From Volvox africanus (taxonomy: Eukaryota > Chlorophyta > Chlorophyceae > Chlamydomonadales > Volvocaceae), in contig BSDZ01000089.1 in the NCBI GenBank assembly GCA_030268105.1, positions 2,480,001 to 2,544,000 on the forward strand: a stretch of 64,000 nucleotides of DNA, read 5' to 3'. Both the position numbers and the translations under genes were made by a program. The stretch's first letter is position 1; each line of letters begins with the position of its first letter. A model generated the notes under the pieces. The model ran no database searches. It saw only the letters and a program-made list of their open reading frames with translations, and had not been told where the DNA came from. Below, piece by piece: positions 24,018 through 37,014 of the stretch.

Positions 24018-27013
24018 GGCTTACTCGGGTGCAGCCCATCTAACCAGAGTCATTCAGACGTCACATCAGACTTGATCGGGAACAGACCACCAGATCGGGC
24101 TTCACTCAACAGCTGCACGCTCCAAAGCGACAGTGCAATATAGAGCCAGTCCCCTCCCGGCTTTGGAAAAGCCCCGCACGAGCAACTCCCACATACACCC
24201 GCAACTTCATTTGTCTTCTTCCAAATATGCTCGTGCTGCCGCTGACCTGCCTTCAACAACTGCCGCAGTATTGCTATTCCGCATTGTGGAGCTGCCATGA
24301 CCCACCTCCATGATAACGAAAGGCGGACGGGATCAGATAGCACAATGGCTCCCCGTTCGTTTCTCCTCCCGCTTCTGCTCGCGCCTTCCTGCTTTCGGGT
24401 TGGGCGCGGTCTCACCAGCCAACTAGCCAACCAGCCAACCCGCGTTCCACGGCCCACCTACATGAGTGACGAATTCAAGCTATCCGTAGGCCCTATGTCA
24501 TTACATATGAGCGATTGCGCCCGTCTTAGCTAGCACTTATGGCCCGATATCGCTTCACAACTCAACTGGACGGTCGCTTCTGTACAGCGTGAAAACTGAG
24601 GCCTTGAACCCCTGATCTCCACAGCAGGGTGCATGGCTTTGCAACATCCACATCCCCCCCCCACACACACACCACAGCGTTGTCGATACGAACAGGCCGC
24701 CCAGTCCCAGTCACCTCCTGCCAATAAATATTCAATCCTGTCTCCACCTGCTGCGGGGAAGAAAAGCTTGGAGTCAGCAGCTATGTCCAGGTGAGGACAT
24801 CCTGCTCACTTGCTGCCCTCGGTGCCCACGTCACCCCTCACCGCTCCGTACGGGAGATGCCAGAGTCAAATAAAGCCGCAAGGCGCGTTCTCCACAATAC
24901 ACACAGACAACACATCCATCCAGCCACCCCAGGTGACGAAATATGAAGATTTGTGCGAGGGAGGGGAGGAGATCTTAAAATGGCGGAGATGCGGCAAAAC
25001 ACGAATGACGGAAACCAAACCAAACTTACTTCGGTGTAAAGCCACAGACCCGGAAGACCTCAGGGTTGTGGGCTTACGCGCACATAGAGACACACACTCT
25101 GACACACACACACACACACACAGTTCAAAAGAAAATTAGGCAACAGCACTTTCTCTTTTCTTCTCCCAACACACACAACCACAGGGCAGTCCAACGTAGC
25201 CACCGATCCCTCCTTGTGGGACTGCACAGAGGACACGAAGAAGCGATTCTAATCCTTTACAATGAGACACACCGCACCCCCTCTCAGAGGCAGATAATGC
25301 GCCGGCAGAATGGAATCGCTCAAAATTTACCTCCGAAGGGATTAGAGGGGATGATGGAGCCCCACCACGTGACCTTAGACGCCTCCCTCTCCCAGGCTCG
25401 TCAAGACGGGTGGTGAATATGTATATAAACTGAGATGAAATGCAGTCGTGGGCAGTCAATATCAATGCCTGTGTCGATGTCGAGCACCTAATGCCCAGGG
25501 TGAGAATGGAGCTTTGTCACATGTTATTTGATGATGTGTAAGCGGCTTTGGCAAGATGGCCTGGCAGGTGGCCGGCAGGTGGCCGGTAATGATAGCACTG
25601 CCACTGGACACAAGTCATAGGGCGCCCCCAAACAAAGGGTCACGCACATGCACACGTAACACAACCACCAACTACCACCACGTAGTGCAACGCATCACTA
25701 CCATCCATGTGGCGCTTGCGGGCTCACAGACCTTCACCGCATCTCTCCCTCGCTCAGTGCACAGTCCCGAGCACATTGAGGGAATGTCAACAAGCCCATC
25801 AGGAGATAGCAGACGCTGCGGAGTCATCAGCTCGATGTCTCCCCTATATTCCCCCGTGTCCGCTCTCGCTCATCGCTATCCCAGTGCTTAAACACGGCCG
25901 GCACGTCTTGCATGCGCCAATACGTGTGCGTCAGTCGGCCGTCCAGACGTACAAACCCGCAAAGCTCGACCACCACCATATGGTCACTTACACCGTACCA
26001 ATTTGATCACTTGTTTCTGTTTTATGGTATTAGCTATTGTGTCCATCCGCTGCGCTCACTTCATCCCATCTCTCCAAGAGATCCCCCTACCCACTCAACG
26101 AGAGTGGGGCCGGTGTATCTCAGCCCGAGCTGTGTGCGGCCGCACTGCACGGCAATTAGGGCCGCCGCTCCGTTGTGGACCCGCAACCGCGCAAGAACCC
26201 TCCCATAGAAAACTGCATGCGGTATGCCACAACACATGCCATGCCCCGTTACAGGCACGGCCGAAATTCGCCACTACAGAGGCAAGGGCCTAACCAGGAT
26301 AACGTGAAACCCACACTTCAATGTCACCACTTGTTTACACCACTTGTTTCTGCCACCACCGGAGCCCAGTCCCCCGACGAGTGCTGCGGGCTGTGGTCAA
26401 GTGCACATGAGCCATGATGAACCCACCCTTGAGGCCACCCCACCCGCCGGAGCCCCAAACCCCCTTAAGAACCCTCCTGAAGAGTATTGCAGCTGTACCT
26501 GGACTGGGCCGCTGTCATTGATCGATAATGGATGGTACGGGATGGCAGCGGGACCGCCAGCAGTTCGACCCCTCCTCTCCCCATATAATCCCTGAAGTCG
26601 CAAATCCCATTTCTTTAAATCAAATCCATCACTTCGTCAGTAAGGCTGTAGCACACTTCATGTGACTCACTCCATGCTAAAACCCTTAGTGAATGTGCGC
26701 CACATTCCCTCCTCGGTGACCATCTTCCCTCTGGTCCTGCGTCCCATGGTTGTCACCAGAAGTAATCACGCAATTGGGTTCAGCAACAAAATTGGGTTTC
26801 ATGGTGCAGCAAGCTACGAAATAGACAGCAGGACAGGCTATGATACTGGCCTGCCCCCTTCGCCTGCAACCTCCAAATAAATGCATGGAGAGCGTGTAAG
26901 GGAAAACCTCTGTCCGTCCGTTCGTCTATCCGCCCGTCAGTCCATATAGGGCGTCGGTCGTGCATGCTTCCATGACCGCGACCGGTACAGGTCATACTCA
27001 GTTTTCCCAGTCG
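24018..27013. other. Spacer with one orphan exon and microsatellites
   Basis: Between the gypsy fragment and the 3' end of the SAM/EF-hand gene. Contents: short tandem of ccagccaac type at about 24416-24440, an orphan exon at 24673-24750, and (CA)n at 25101-25122. Minus-strand TGTAA pentamer at 26335-26339 is 675 nt beyond the SAM/EF-hand stop and could be its poly(A) signal. No complete gene can be supported. Confidence 0.4.
24673..24750 (-). other. Orphan exon candidate, 26 codons
   Basis: Bounded by a good acceptor (ccccgcag) and a GT donor, phase 0 on both sides. Reads VETGLNIYWQEVTGTG then RPVRIDNAV. It looks like real protein but no neighbouring exon could be joined to it. Unrecognised. 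Confidence 0.3.
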
Positions 27014-29293
27014 TTAAAACCGGAGCCAAGATGTAAAGCCGCGGGCGAAGCTGTCGTTGCCGGCTCCAGCAGCGTCCTCGGACGGGGGAGCGGGGTTAGG
27101 TAAGGCCGTAGCTGCGGGGGCTACAGCGGCAACGGTGGGGCTAGTCGAGACGCAGGTAGCGGCGGCCGCAATGCTTAGGGCGTTGACAGGGAAAGCCGCC
27201 AGGTGGTCGATGCCGGCTGTCGGGGTCATGGTTGATAGCGCCACGTCATCATCTGGAATGGCCCCTTGGTCATTGGAGCTGGTAGCACTGGTGGAGGAAG
27301 AGGTTCTGGCAAAGGGTTGGGCCGCCGCTGCTGAGCCCCAACCCGAACCTGAACATGAAACGTGATGTTTGACCATTAGATTGGCAGCGGATGTGTCACA
27401 AAGGGAGAGCGGGGCGGGCACCAGGAAGGGCACTGAGATAGAGGGGGAGTGGAGGCAAGCGTGAGAAGGCGTGTAGGTCAAGGGGGGGAGGGACCGGACA
27501 TGGCGCTGTGGATTCAGGTGGGGGCAGGACGAGACATTTTGTATGAACGGATGCTAAGTCGCCCCATCCCGCGACTGCGCAATCTCTGCGAAAGTCTCAA
27601 ACTTTAAACCTCCTCAATATGGGGTTTACCTCGCCCCTTTTCCCCCTCCCTCCCTCTTTTCCGCTCCCTCCCTCTCTCCCGCCGCCCCCAGCCTGGCCAG
27701 CCCAGGACCAACCTGCCGCCTGCAGCAATGAGAAGCCTAGCAGGAACTCCTCGAAGGTTAGGCCGCCGTTGTTGTTGACATCCAGAGTCAGGAATGCCAC
27801 CCGAAGCTTGGAGATGACCTCGGGGGGACTGCGGGGTAGGACATGTGGCCAACGCAAGGAGCTAAACATCATAGTTAAACCCCAATAACGGCAATAATCA
27901 CATACACATACACACACACTTCCCTCTGGTGACCAACTTCCCATGCCACCATTTTTGACGATCAAAATCTCCCCAACATATAGCCGTGTGTTGCGACAGG
28001 TTCGATGACAACGAACCCCGTCTCCAGTGTCCTATGGCCCCAGTCCGATATTGGCCCTTACTCAGGCCCTGTTGTGTTACAGTGCTGTGCACGTACCAAG
28101 CTGGTGCGTATCGTTGTGTATAGTTTGGGGAATTGGGACTCACCTGCCAATACGGAGGTGGTAATCTAGGAACTGCTCCAGGGACAGACTGGTTTGTGTG
28201 GGGCCGTCGTTGAGGACTTGGAAGAAGCGCCACGCCTCGGCGATGCGAAGCACCTTGCGTTTCACGTGCCGCGGAAATTTGAAGCGGCTGCCGGGAGGGG
28301 GCACAGTGTGCGCATACAAACGGGGTAAGGTAATTATGCGAACGACGGAGTGGGAGGGGAGGAGCGAGGAAGAAAGAGCGGAGAGGTAGCGGGATGGATT
28401 TTGCTGGAGTGGGGCCGCTGATATTGGCAATGCTGAAGGATTTTCAGAAGGGTTGTTGTCCTAGGAAGAGAATGTGCACACTCCTGGATGGACGAGCACG
28501 AGTTTGCAAAATGTTCGGTGGTTTCGAAGCGTGTGCATGTGGTTACTGGTAGACATGATAGAAAAATGCGGTGTGCAGTCCAGCGGGAGATGGCTATGAG
28601 GGTACAGGCTCATAGCTGATATTATTGATTAGATCACCAACTGGAGCAGCGAATCACATCTCCCCACCCCAAAATACCTATTACTAAACGATTCGCCATT
28701 AATTACGAGGTGAGCATTGGCGTGTCACTTTGAAAGCATCATGCTGTGGGTGAGTATGCATACAGGTCTACAGGCTGCTGCGTTTCCCGGTGGCTACTTC
28801 CCGCTCCCCGTTCACCTGTCTTCAAGGTCGCCTTCTTGCATGTGTACCAGGTCCTGGCCGTTGACGCAATGTTCCCGAAACGCCCGCATGCAGTACTCCG
28901 GAGCCTCTAAGAGAAACAATAAGCGCTGGACTTCCTGCGACGCAAGCGGATACGGAAACTGAAACGTATATGCTGGGTGCAAACTGCGGTCTCCCGCTTC
29001 TTACGGGTTATGTGCGCACTTGGTTGGATAGGGAAGGACACAAGCCGTGGCGGCCAAACTAATCTCACCATGACGTTCGCCAGAGGTAAGGGCTTCTCGC
29101 ACGGCAAAGTAAACCTGGAAACCTGGACGGGACTGGGAGGTTTGCCTCCTTCATCGCAAAGGCTTGTGGACACCGAATATGCTGCAACCACTTGCTGGGC
29201 AAAAACTTTCGCAATCCTTTGATTAAGTACTGTATAATGACCTTGAGCAGCGACCGACCGAGACGGTGCTGAAAACGGACGCTGACGAAGCAT
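27014..29293 (-). CDS. SAM-domain plus EF-hand protein
   Basis: Complete model of 312 codons. Exons: 29069-29293, 28816-28934, 28144-28287, 27713-27828, 27014-27348; all junctions are phase-compatible. The start is the ATG at 29293 (MLRQRPFSAPSRS). The first exon is the least certain. Residues about 76-130 form a SAM-like domain: EVQRLLFLLEAPEYCMRAFR, then NGQDLVHMQEGDLED and FPRHVKRKVLRI. A degenerate EF-hand follows (FFQVLNDGPTQTSLSLEQF), then a canonical Ca2+-binding loop at about 179-190 (DVNNNGGLTFEE) flanked by helices. The C-terminal 110 residues are Ala/Ser/Pro/Thr-rich and end SWLRF. Likely a soluble calcium-responsive scaffold or adaptor; no catalytic domain is visible. Function is inferred from domains only. 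It lies divergent from the SprT-like gene. Confidence 0.75.
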
Positions 29294-30657
29294 ACTAACA
29301 GCCGATCTAGATCAACTATCAATGTTTATAAACAAATTTTCCACAGATATTGTGACTCTTCATACTTATTCCTTCCCACAGTGGTGGAAACGGCAAGGAA
29401 AACGTCAGGTTTGTACTTCTTGTGAGGGAATGCTTTTGCAGTATGCCTGAAAATTTGAAAACAGTTCTTGCATTGCGCCTATAACAGCTCTTCATATTTA
29501 CTCCACGACGAGAGTTCTTTGCTGCTAAGCGTTGTACTCATACCGTTAACATGTACGATCTAGCAGTTTTTGGGTCCAATCATTATTATTCAGTATTTTA
29601 TGTCTGTTAAGATTTCGTTTTTGGTTTTGTCCTGAGAGTTTTGCCGTCCGTGAGCCTCCTGGCTCGTCCCGGGCCTTACGATTTCACAAACTTGTAATCA
29701 TCATCATCATCATCATCAGTCTGTATAAGAAGTAACCTCATGTGACATGTTATCTTACATTACACAAATATGTTTCTTTACAATGGCATGTTCATAGCTG
29801 ACGGTCAAACACGCACGAGCCAAGTTATCACCAACACATTTATAAGCGCAAAGATTTGTCACCATTGCTAACAAAACACGGTAACTGTATAGATACTCGC
29901 CGTAGTATCCGACCACCAGCCGTTGGCACCTCTTGGCGGCTTTCTCGTATCTCAATGGTGCTTACTTGGGACTCCCCTTGGGCAGACAGTACGCGGGCAA
30001 GCTTAAAGGTATCATAACACATTTGTGTGCTTGTTTCAAACTTTGTGACATCATAAGGCCCGTACGAGCCAGGACCGCTAGAACTCAAGAGAAAAAATTA
30101 AGGAGATGAAAGAGATGTAACAGAAAGAATAAAATATCACAGCAAATTTGCATTGCTTTTCGTTGCTCTAAAAGTTGCGTTTACAGCAAACCAACTACGC
30201 AGACCAACCGCGACTGAAATTGCAACGGTTGCAAGATGGCCGCATCACATGCGTGTCGAGAGCTTCATACATCACCTATCTGCAGCAACCCACTATCCCT
30301 TCCCGCCTTTTAGCTTCTCTATTTGTGCACGCGCAAATTGTATTTGACGCATAGGCTGCACGGAACAACCACAGGCGTTTCGGCCCTCCAGAATCCACCA
30401 GGGCCAAGGGCGCCATGATCACCATGCTCGCCATGTATCCTCGCGTTGCGCCACCTTTCAACTGGTCCCATGATCGTTCGTACAGGCTCAGTACGACTTT
30501 CGACTGGATGAGCAGGATTGGGAGAAGGTACTGAGAAGCGAGTGGCATGGCTATGGGGTAATTGGGTTGCTAATTGGCATTTGAAGTATCTCTGATCCAA
30601 CTTTCCAGCAAAGCTACCGTATTTGACCAATTATCAAACGAATTCACAACTCCACAG
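29294..30657. other. Divergent spacer, holds the missing 5' part of the SprT-like gene
   Basis: About 1.4 kb between the ATG of the SAM/EF-hand gene (minus) and the first recognised exon of the SprT-like gene (plus). It must contain both promoters and at least one 5' exon. A 40-codon open stretch starting ATG at about 30417 (MITMLAMYPRV) ends in a GT donor, but its phase does not fit the exon at 30658. A (CAT)n run lies at 29698-29718. Confidence 0.4.
29698..29718. repeat. (CAT)n microsatellite
   Basis: Seven consecutive atc/cat trinucleotides in the divergent spacer. Confidence 0.9.
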
Positions 30658-33600
30658 GTCTGCTGGGGCCGTCTATCAAAGGCTCAGGCTCGCTCCCCTG
30701 TCCACCAGCTATCCCGACGAGCCAAATGGGCGGCGGTCCTGCGGCAGGCTGCCTCTCCGGAGGGGGGCGCCTGGGAGGCGGAGTTCAGGCCCGAGGACAT
30801 GACACCACAACGACTGCAGGTGAGAGCAGACCCGATACCTGGCCTCTGGAGTGGAGTGGGTGGGGCGGGGCCGTGTCTGTGAGCGGGAGCTGGACTGTTT
30901 TTGGAGGGTTCTCCCTTCACTGCGCGCCCCACTCCCCAATTGAGCTGCAGTTTTCGTGTTTTCGTCCTTCACTCCACCCGCAGAAGTCATGGACCCTTCA
31001 ATTCTTTCAGTGTTGTTCGGCGCAACTCGCGCACCTCCATCACCACCCGGGAAATTAGGATCTGCTATGCAATCGCTTTGCTGCACAAACTCACACATCT
31101 ACATTCAGATCCCAGCCCGCCGCGGGAACCTCGCAGCTGAAAATGTATGTAACAACAAGCGTTTCGCAACCCCATTAACAACCCCATCCGAAGGCATTGG
31201 CTCGAGTGATTGACCGGGAGTTCTTCCAGGGCACTTTTCATCGAGAGATAGCAAGGTACGGCACCGTACACGCAGTACTTAGTTGGCACCGTAATAATGC
31301 TTCAGTGTATTTGTTTGATGTGCAGAGACCCAGCCCCCGGCTGCACCCAGACCTCCCGCCCCTAAGGCCACCCTCCCCTCCCCTCCATTTGGAGTAATGG
31401 CGTCAGACGCACAGGACGGAAGCTGTCATACAATTCTGGTGATGTTGCAGAGCTGTACGGAGATGTCGTACCACATAGAGATGCGGTCATGGCAGCACCC
31501 GGTGGCACTAGTCACGGAAGCGGCGGTCTCGATGTTCCCGTGTCATTGATGACCCGGTGCACGGGCGGCGGTTGTGATCATAACAGCAGCTCGGTGCCTC
31601 CTGTCGCTGATGCTGATGCTGATGCTGATGCTTGGGGAAGGATCTGGATTGCCACTCAGAATCCGCTGGTGCTCGTGGCATCAGGACGTCATTCAGATAT
31701 CTGGCAGGCTGCGCTGAAAAGTCCTCCGGGGTGCGGTGTAGTCCGCGTCATCGCAGCCAGCTCCAAGACCGGCATTTCCAGCCACAGCCCCGCCGCTGAT
31801 GGGGGTCGCAGAGGCTGGCTGCAAGCATGGCGTCGCCGCCGCCCAGGTCAGGACTGCACCGGTGGTGCCGTGAGCGGCGGCGCACCTGATCCCTCCAAGG
31901 ACGCGGAAACGAGGGCAGCTGCTCCCAGTGCGACCTACCAGCACAGCCGGGGCCGCGTGACTTTCTGGCGCCAGGTGATGACAGAGGGCTGAGGGAGGGG
32001 CTGATGGTTTGTCGTGAGAGTTCGCGCGGGTTCATATCCTGCATGTATTGGCGGCGTACTCGTATGGATCAGGCACATCCTGTTTGTGCTGTTGGGAGCG
32101 GTTGCCACGAAATCGAGTTCCAACTGCCGGCACGGTAAGACCCATGGGGCTTCTGCAACTCAAAGCCATTAAGAGTTTCTTCCCGAATACACACAGATGG
32201 GTTGGAGGGATAGATGCATAGTGGGATGATGAACATGACCACGCACGTACGTGTTCATGTATATATGAGTATGTGGGGTGCTCATCAGGGGGTCTTTGAA
32301 GCAGGAGTTTACGACCCCTCGCACCCCGGCATTGCTACAGAAACCATGGGGTCATCATAATGATTCCATATGTGGGGTACTCACTTCAACTCAGCACTGA
32401 TGATGTGAATTCAAAGTCCCACCCTGCTGGACACCTTCGCCCTTGGCAGGTTTGGTCCTCCTACTCACCCTCTGTGGGTAGGCCGATGCGATTGGATGGA
32501 GTGGTGTGTACATCCCGGTGCGTCATGCAAGGAAAGAAAGAGGAAACGACAAGCAACAAATCTAGGTACAGGGACCAGCAGGGAGGGGCATCATAAGCAA
32601 CGGACCTGGAGGCGCAGCGGCAGGATGCACGGTCACTTGGTACCTTACTTATTAGAAGCGGTATGCGACCTGGTAGCTGGTAGCTGCAACATGGCTGTGC
32701 ACGGCCGCACGACTATACTCGGCTTACACGATAGAGTACACTTCAAAACTAAAAACGCATACGACTACAAATGTTTATCAAAAGTACCGCACCTGCGAAC
32801 AAGGTCGCAAGCAAGGGGATGGGATTGAAGGGGAGTGAGCTGTGGGTGCTGGGCAGCTTGCCTGTGGCTGGTGGCTATATCGGCCGATAGGCAGAGGGTA
32901 TGTGATACTGGGTATGTGCTATCTCGACATCATCGGTCCTCCAACCAGACCCATCAGTTCCCCACTTTGGAGGAAACCCCACCGCATCTGTTCATCGCAC
33001 CCATATGTTCTCTTCCGCCGCTCACCAGGCTGTCCTGGCTGGCCCACACCCTGGGGCATGAGATGCTTCACGTACTGCTCTTCAACATGTGCGAGGAATT
33101 CGCCAGGGAGGCCCCGCGGAACATGTCGCTGGAGGTGCGGGGACGGGGCCCGGGGGGAAGTCGGGTGCGAGTTTGCAGGAAGAGGCGGGGACGCGACTGT
33201 CAAAAACCTGCCAGCACTTACCTGGAAGGGGAGGCAGGAGGGCGCTTGGCTTGGTCCAGATCAGGGGGAGAGTGTGTGAACCATGTGCGACAGGAAGATG
33301 ATCGCAGCAGCGCACAGCATTCCAAAAGTACTATATTGATTGATAGCTGGTTGTGAAAGGCGCACGCATTAACTGACTGTGTGTCCCCCTGCGACAAGTA
33401 TCCTTCCCTGTAGTAACATGTGAGCTTTTTTGGTGCATTTGGATGAGCCCACACTTGCCCAGTGCAATAGTTGGATGGATGGGCAACCTGTCGTATGATG
33501 TCCTACCTAAAATACGTGATATTGTACTTATTATGACGTGTATGCGCAGGGCCACGGCCACAATTTCCTGATGCTCAATTGGTATGTTCTCGGCCACCGG

Positions 33601-33660
33601 GGCTATACGTACAATCCGAAAGGATGGCGGCCGCCTCCACCGTTGCCATGTCGCCTGTGA
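30658..33660 (+). CDS. SprT-like zinc metalloprotease domain protein (5' end not located)
   Basis: Exons 30658-30819, 31194-31255, 31395-31974, 32958-33134, 33550-33660; 363 codons visible, every junction phase-compatible. SprT-like domains are DNA- or chromatin-associated metalloproteases (Spartan type). Landmarks in order: ALARVIDREFFQGTFHREIA, SNGVRRTGRKLSY, the zinc site LAHTLGHEMLHVLLFNMCEE (H-E-x-x-H), and the third zinc ligand in GHGHNFLMLNW, which corresponds to the family's G-H-G-x-x-F. The protein ends soon after at a stop at 33658-33660, without the C-terminal zinc ribbon found in many homologues. Between the RKLSY block and the H-E-x-x-H block, exon 31395-31974 adds about 150 low-complexity residues, including an (Asp-Ala)n run coded by gatgct repeats. 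The acceptor at 32958 could instead be 32949. The N-terminus is missing. Confidence 0.7.
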
Positions 33661-35415
33661 CCCCTCGGAGGTTGGGTTTATATAGATTTCTCTTTATATT
33701 GGCATTTCATTGTCCCCTGGGAGGGCTCGGGGCACCTGCACCTGTCTCTGCGTGCTTCTGGGCTGCATAAGCACCAAGGTGTGCAAGGCTGCGGATGTTG
33801 GGTCATTAGGATGGCAGCTTACAGGCAGCGGGTGATGTGTGGCTTTGGTACTCGGAGTGGAGTAGTGAAGGAGCGAGCGGTGACCCTGCAGGAAGCACTG
33901 CTTAGTGGGGCTGTGCCATGAAGCTGGTAGGAAGTACTCGGTGACATAGGCCCTTTACGGTGGTGGTTTGTGGGATAGATACCTCAATGACGCTGGCTTC
34001 TGGGGTGGGAATGAACAGGGACGAAAGCATTTCTGGGATGAACCCAACGTCCAAATCTCTCACGAGTGTTGAAGGCGTCTTGAGCGACTTGAGGAATGGC
34101 TGGCTGGCTTGTGAGTAAATTGCTAAGCAGTGCGGCACGCACATCACATAAGGTATAACAAGCATCATAGTAAATATAATAACAGTATTTACAATAAAAA
34201 CCTGGTGGTAATACAAATAATAAAATAATAAGTGGAGCCAAATACATCATTATGTCTGGACTGGAAATATGAGACGTAAATGTGCGCCCATCGGCGTAGA
34301 CCAACAATCGCCGTCGCCTCCACTCATGCAGTAGGGTTGCTGTATTATGCAAAGGCTAGGGAAAGCGTGTGCAGGGAGTTAAGGGAGGGGTACGGAAGAT
34401 AGATTATGATAAGCACTCGCATGGTGAAGTTAAAAACACAATCGTAGGATTGTGTACCATCAACCCATTTATTTTCCGCCCTTGACAAGCTCCATACCAT
34501 AGAAGGGATAATAGAGTTTGCAAGGCACGGAATGGGCAGAGTATTCCAAGGCATCGATAGAAGAATTGGGCAACTAACCACCCGTTGTGGCTTGTGAGCG
34601 GAATGGCGTGGCTATGGTAAAAATGCATTGTAGGTGTCGTCGTGTAGGACAATGGCGACACCAGCAGCGGTGAAACAAGGATCAAAGAGACATGAGAGTG
34701 GCTAAAAGACCGTACACAGATTTTCCAACCTAGCTACGCCAGAACTGCAAGTACCCGTCGTGAGAAGCGCCCTAGTGTATGTGTGCTGGTGGCCATTTGA
34801 TTCCCTCCAGGAGCGCTAAGCCCGCCGGCCCCCGACCAACCCCCGACCAAAATTCTGAGATTGAACTTGGGATGAGCAATCGAGCAGCGAAAAAGGAGCA
34901 CTCTTAGGCATCGTTAGCCGGATGTGACACCGCTGACTTCACTGGTGCTTTTACGGAGCTTAGGTGGCACAGGATCCTGGAGGATCTACACGGGGGAGCC
35001 GGGCAGGATGTACAGGGGGAAGCCGGTCCGCGGGCGTGAACCGACGAAAAATGATTTGCCGTGGAGATGTCCGGTGCCATGATGGGAGCCTGCTGCCACT
35101 GCCGCTCAGAGGCATGCAATGCGATGAAAGAGGAGGTGCCGGCGGCGGCTTGGGTAAGAGACCGTAATATCTCTGGGGCCGCAAGCTCACGACCGGAGCG
35201 TTGCGGCGACCGAAACAGTACGGATGGACGAACGGAACGAATGGATGGATGTACGCTTCTGAAACAAGGAAGAATGAACACGGCACCCTTAGCCACATTT
35301 GAGGCAGAGTAGCCGGGGTGTCAAGTGCGATGTTGCACAGTGCAGGGCCGTTGAGGTCCTGTTGAGGTTTTAGGTTTTTGTAATCCCAATGAGCGATGAA
35401 GCGGTGGCGGTGGAG

Positions 35416-35552
35416 GGTTCGCATTGGTTAAGCTGATCAACGTGGAGGGGGCGAGGGGCATCCGTGAGGAAATGTGCCGCGCGGCAGAGGACATCTGCGG
35501 AGGGGTGCATGAGGACCTGCTACTGCTGATGTTGAGAAACACGGATTCCTAA
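35416..35552 (+). other. Possible terminal exon of an unidentified gene
   Basis: After an AG acceptor the frame reads FALVKLINVEGARGIREEM, then CRAAEDICGGVHEDLLLLML and stops at 35550-35552. Regular amphipathic pattern and coding-like codon use. A second coding-like piece with a GT donor lies upstream (about 35060-35152, SGAMMGACCHCRSEAC), but the two cannot be joined with confidence. Not recognised. Confidence 0.3.
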
Positions 35553-37014
35553 CCGCCCTGTGATGCACTGCGGGCTATATGTCTGGTGGGAGGAAGAGGG
35601 AAAGGTTGTGAATGCGAGGAAGCCCTACACTGTTGTTCAAAGAGGTCACTGCGAGATCGGAGGGAGGGAAGGTTTAGGGGTCTTAATATGACGAGTGCAA
35701 ATACCTGCGAAGCGCCCGACTCCTAGCGAGCACAGGCGAGCGCCTTGTCAGCACCGGTAGCGCCTGCGAGGCGTTTGCTGGCATGTGCCATTAGGTATCG
35801 CCTAGAGCCAAAGCGCCCCCTCGCCCCTCGCGATTCGGCAACCCATAGAGCCCACTTACTACAAGCAGGAACCAGCTCGCTTGATTAGAGGCCCCCTGGA
35901 TCTTTCTTACCGTCTCGGCGGACGCAGCCCATGTGGCTAAGTCATGCTCCAGGGTATGCAGTTAGTGGCCGTACATATTGGCCGTTAGGCCATATTACCA
36001 CACTGACGACTCATAAAGTACGATCAGTAGACTCCGTAGACTCGTGTATAATGCGGAGCTCGGCCGCCAGGGAGGTCGGCCGAAAGCCTCGATTTCCCAT
36101 GCCCAGAGCCTGACGAGGTCTGTGCAGTCTGTGGATAAGGCCCAGGGACGGCGCGAGGAGCAGGCAGTGGAAGGGGAGAATGAGAAAAATGGTTCAGTAT
36201 GGCTGAGCCCGTTTTAGCAGCAGCAGGAGCAACAGCGACTAATAGGGGTCAAAAGGTCGACGAATCTGAACTCCGGAAATTTTTAAATATTTATGGTGAC
36301 GGACTTAGATATATCAACTACGGCCTCAATCCGAAAGGCATGCGGAGCATCGGAGGGCGTGAAGCAAGGGAAAAGGTTAGGGACACAGCAGCGACCCGTG
36401 GGTCGGTTGTGCCGCGCGTGCTCAGTATAGCTGGATTTGCTTTGTGCCATAACAAAAGTTACAAAGGTCTTGAAATCCGTGGTCGTAATGAGTGTCGAAG
36501 CGGAAGGGCTCAATATGCGCACCATAAGCTCTGATTGATCGAAGTGAGCTCGCAGTCACTCGTTGGCTGGACACTATCTGACGCACGCGCTCCGTCTGGA
36601 CTCCCAAACCCTGAAGGACGATCCGAAATAGCGGAGCCAACACAGCTTGTAGACCCTCCTGGACAAAGGCATTACGACAATAACACTTCGCGGCTCTAAG
36701 CGCTCGGGCGGGGCAGGCACTCTTGATATAAACCAGGAACACCTATTCCGCCAATCCATGCATCGCTCAGATAAAATTGGTTCTAAAGCTAACCTTCAGC
36801 CCCGCATGTGGCAGTGGAAGGCAGAAGGCGGGAGCTTATATCGCAAGAGGGCATTATTGCCATGGCCGAACATTACTTGGTGCATGCGTGCACCAATACG
36901 TGCACCGATATGTACACTGCTCGTGCAGGTGCAGGTTGATGCGACAAATCGAGGGAAGATATATATGTATATTTTTTTCCGTATGGCATGCCTCTTCTCC
37001 AGTAGTTTGGTTAT

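Noticed and set aside
27481..27606. Plus-strand ORF MALWIQVGAGRDILYERML
   Set aside because: Short, ends at a stop after 35 codons, and lies in an intron of the minus-strand SAM/EF-hand gene between phase-compatible exons. No partner exon.
35690..35790. Possible CRISPR-like or palindromic array (short GC-rich near-repeats)
   Set aside because: Repeats are irregular in length and spacing, and the genome is eukaryotic.
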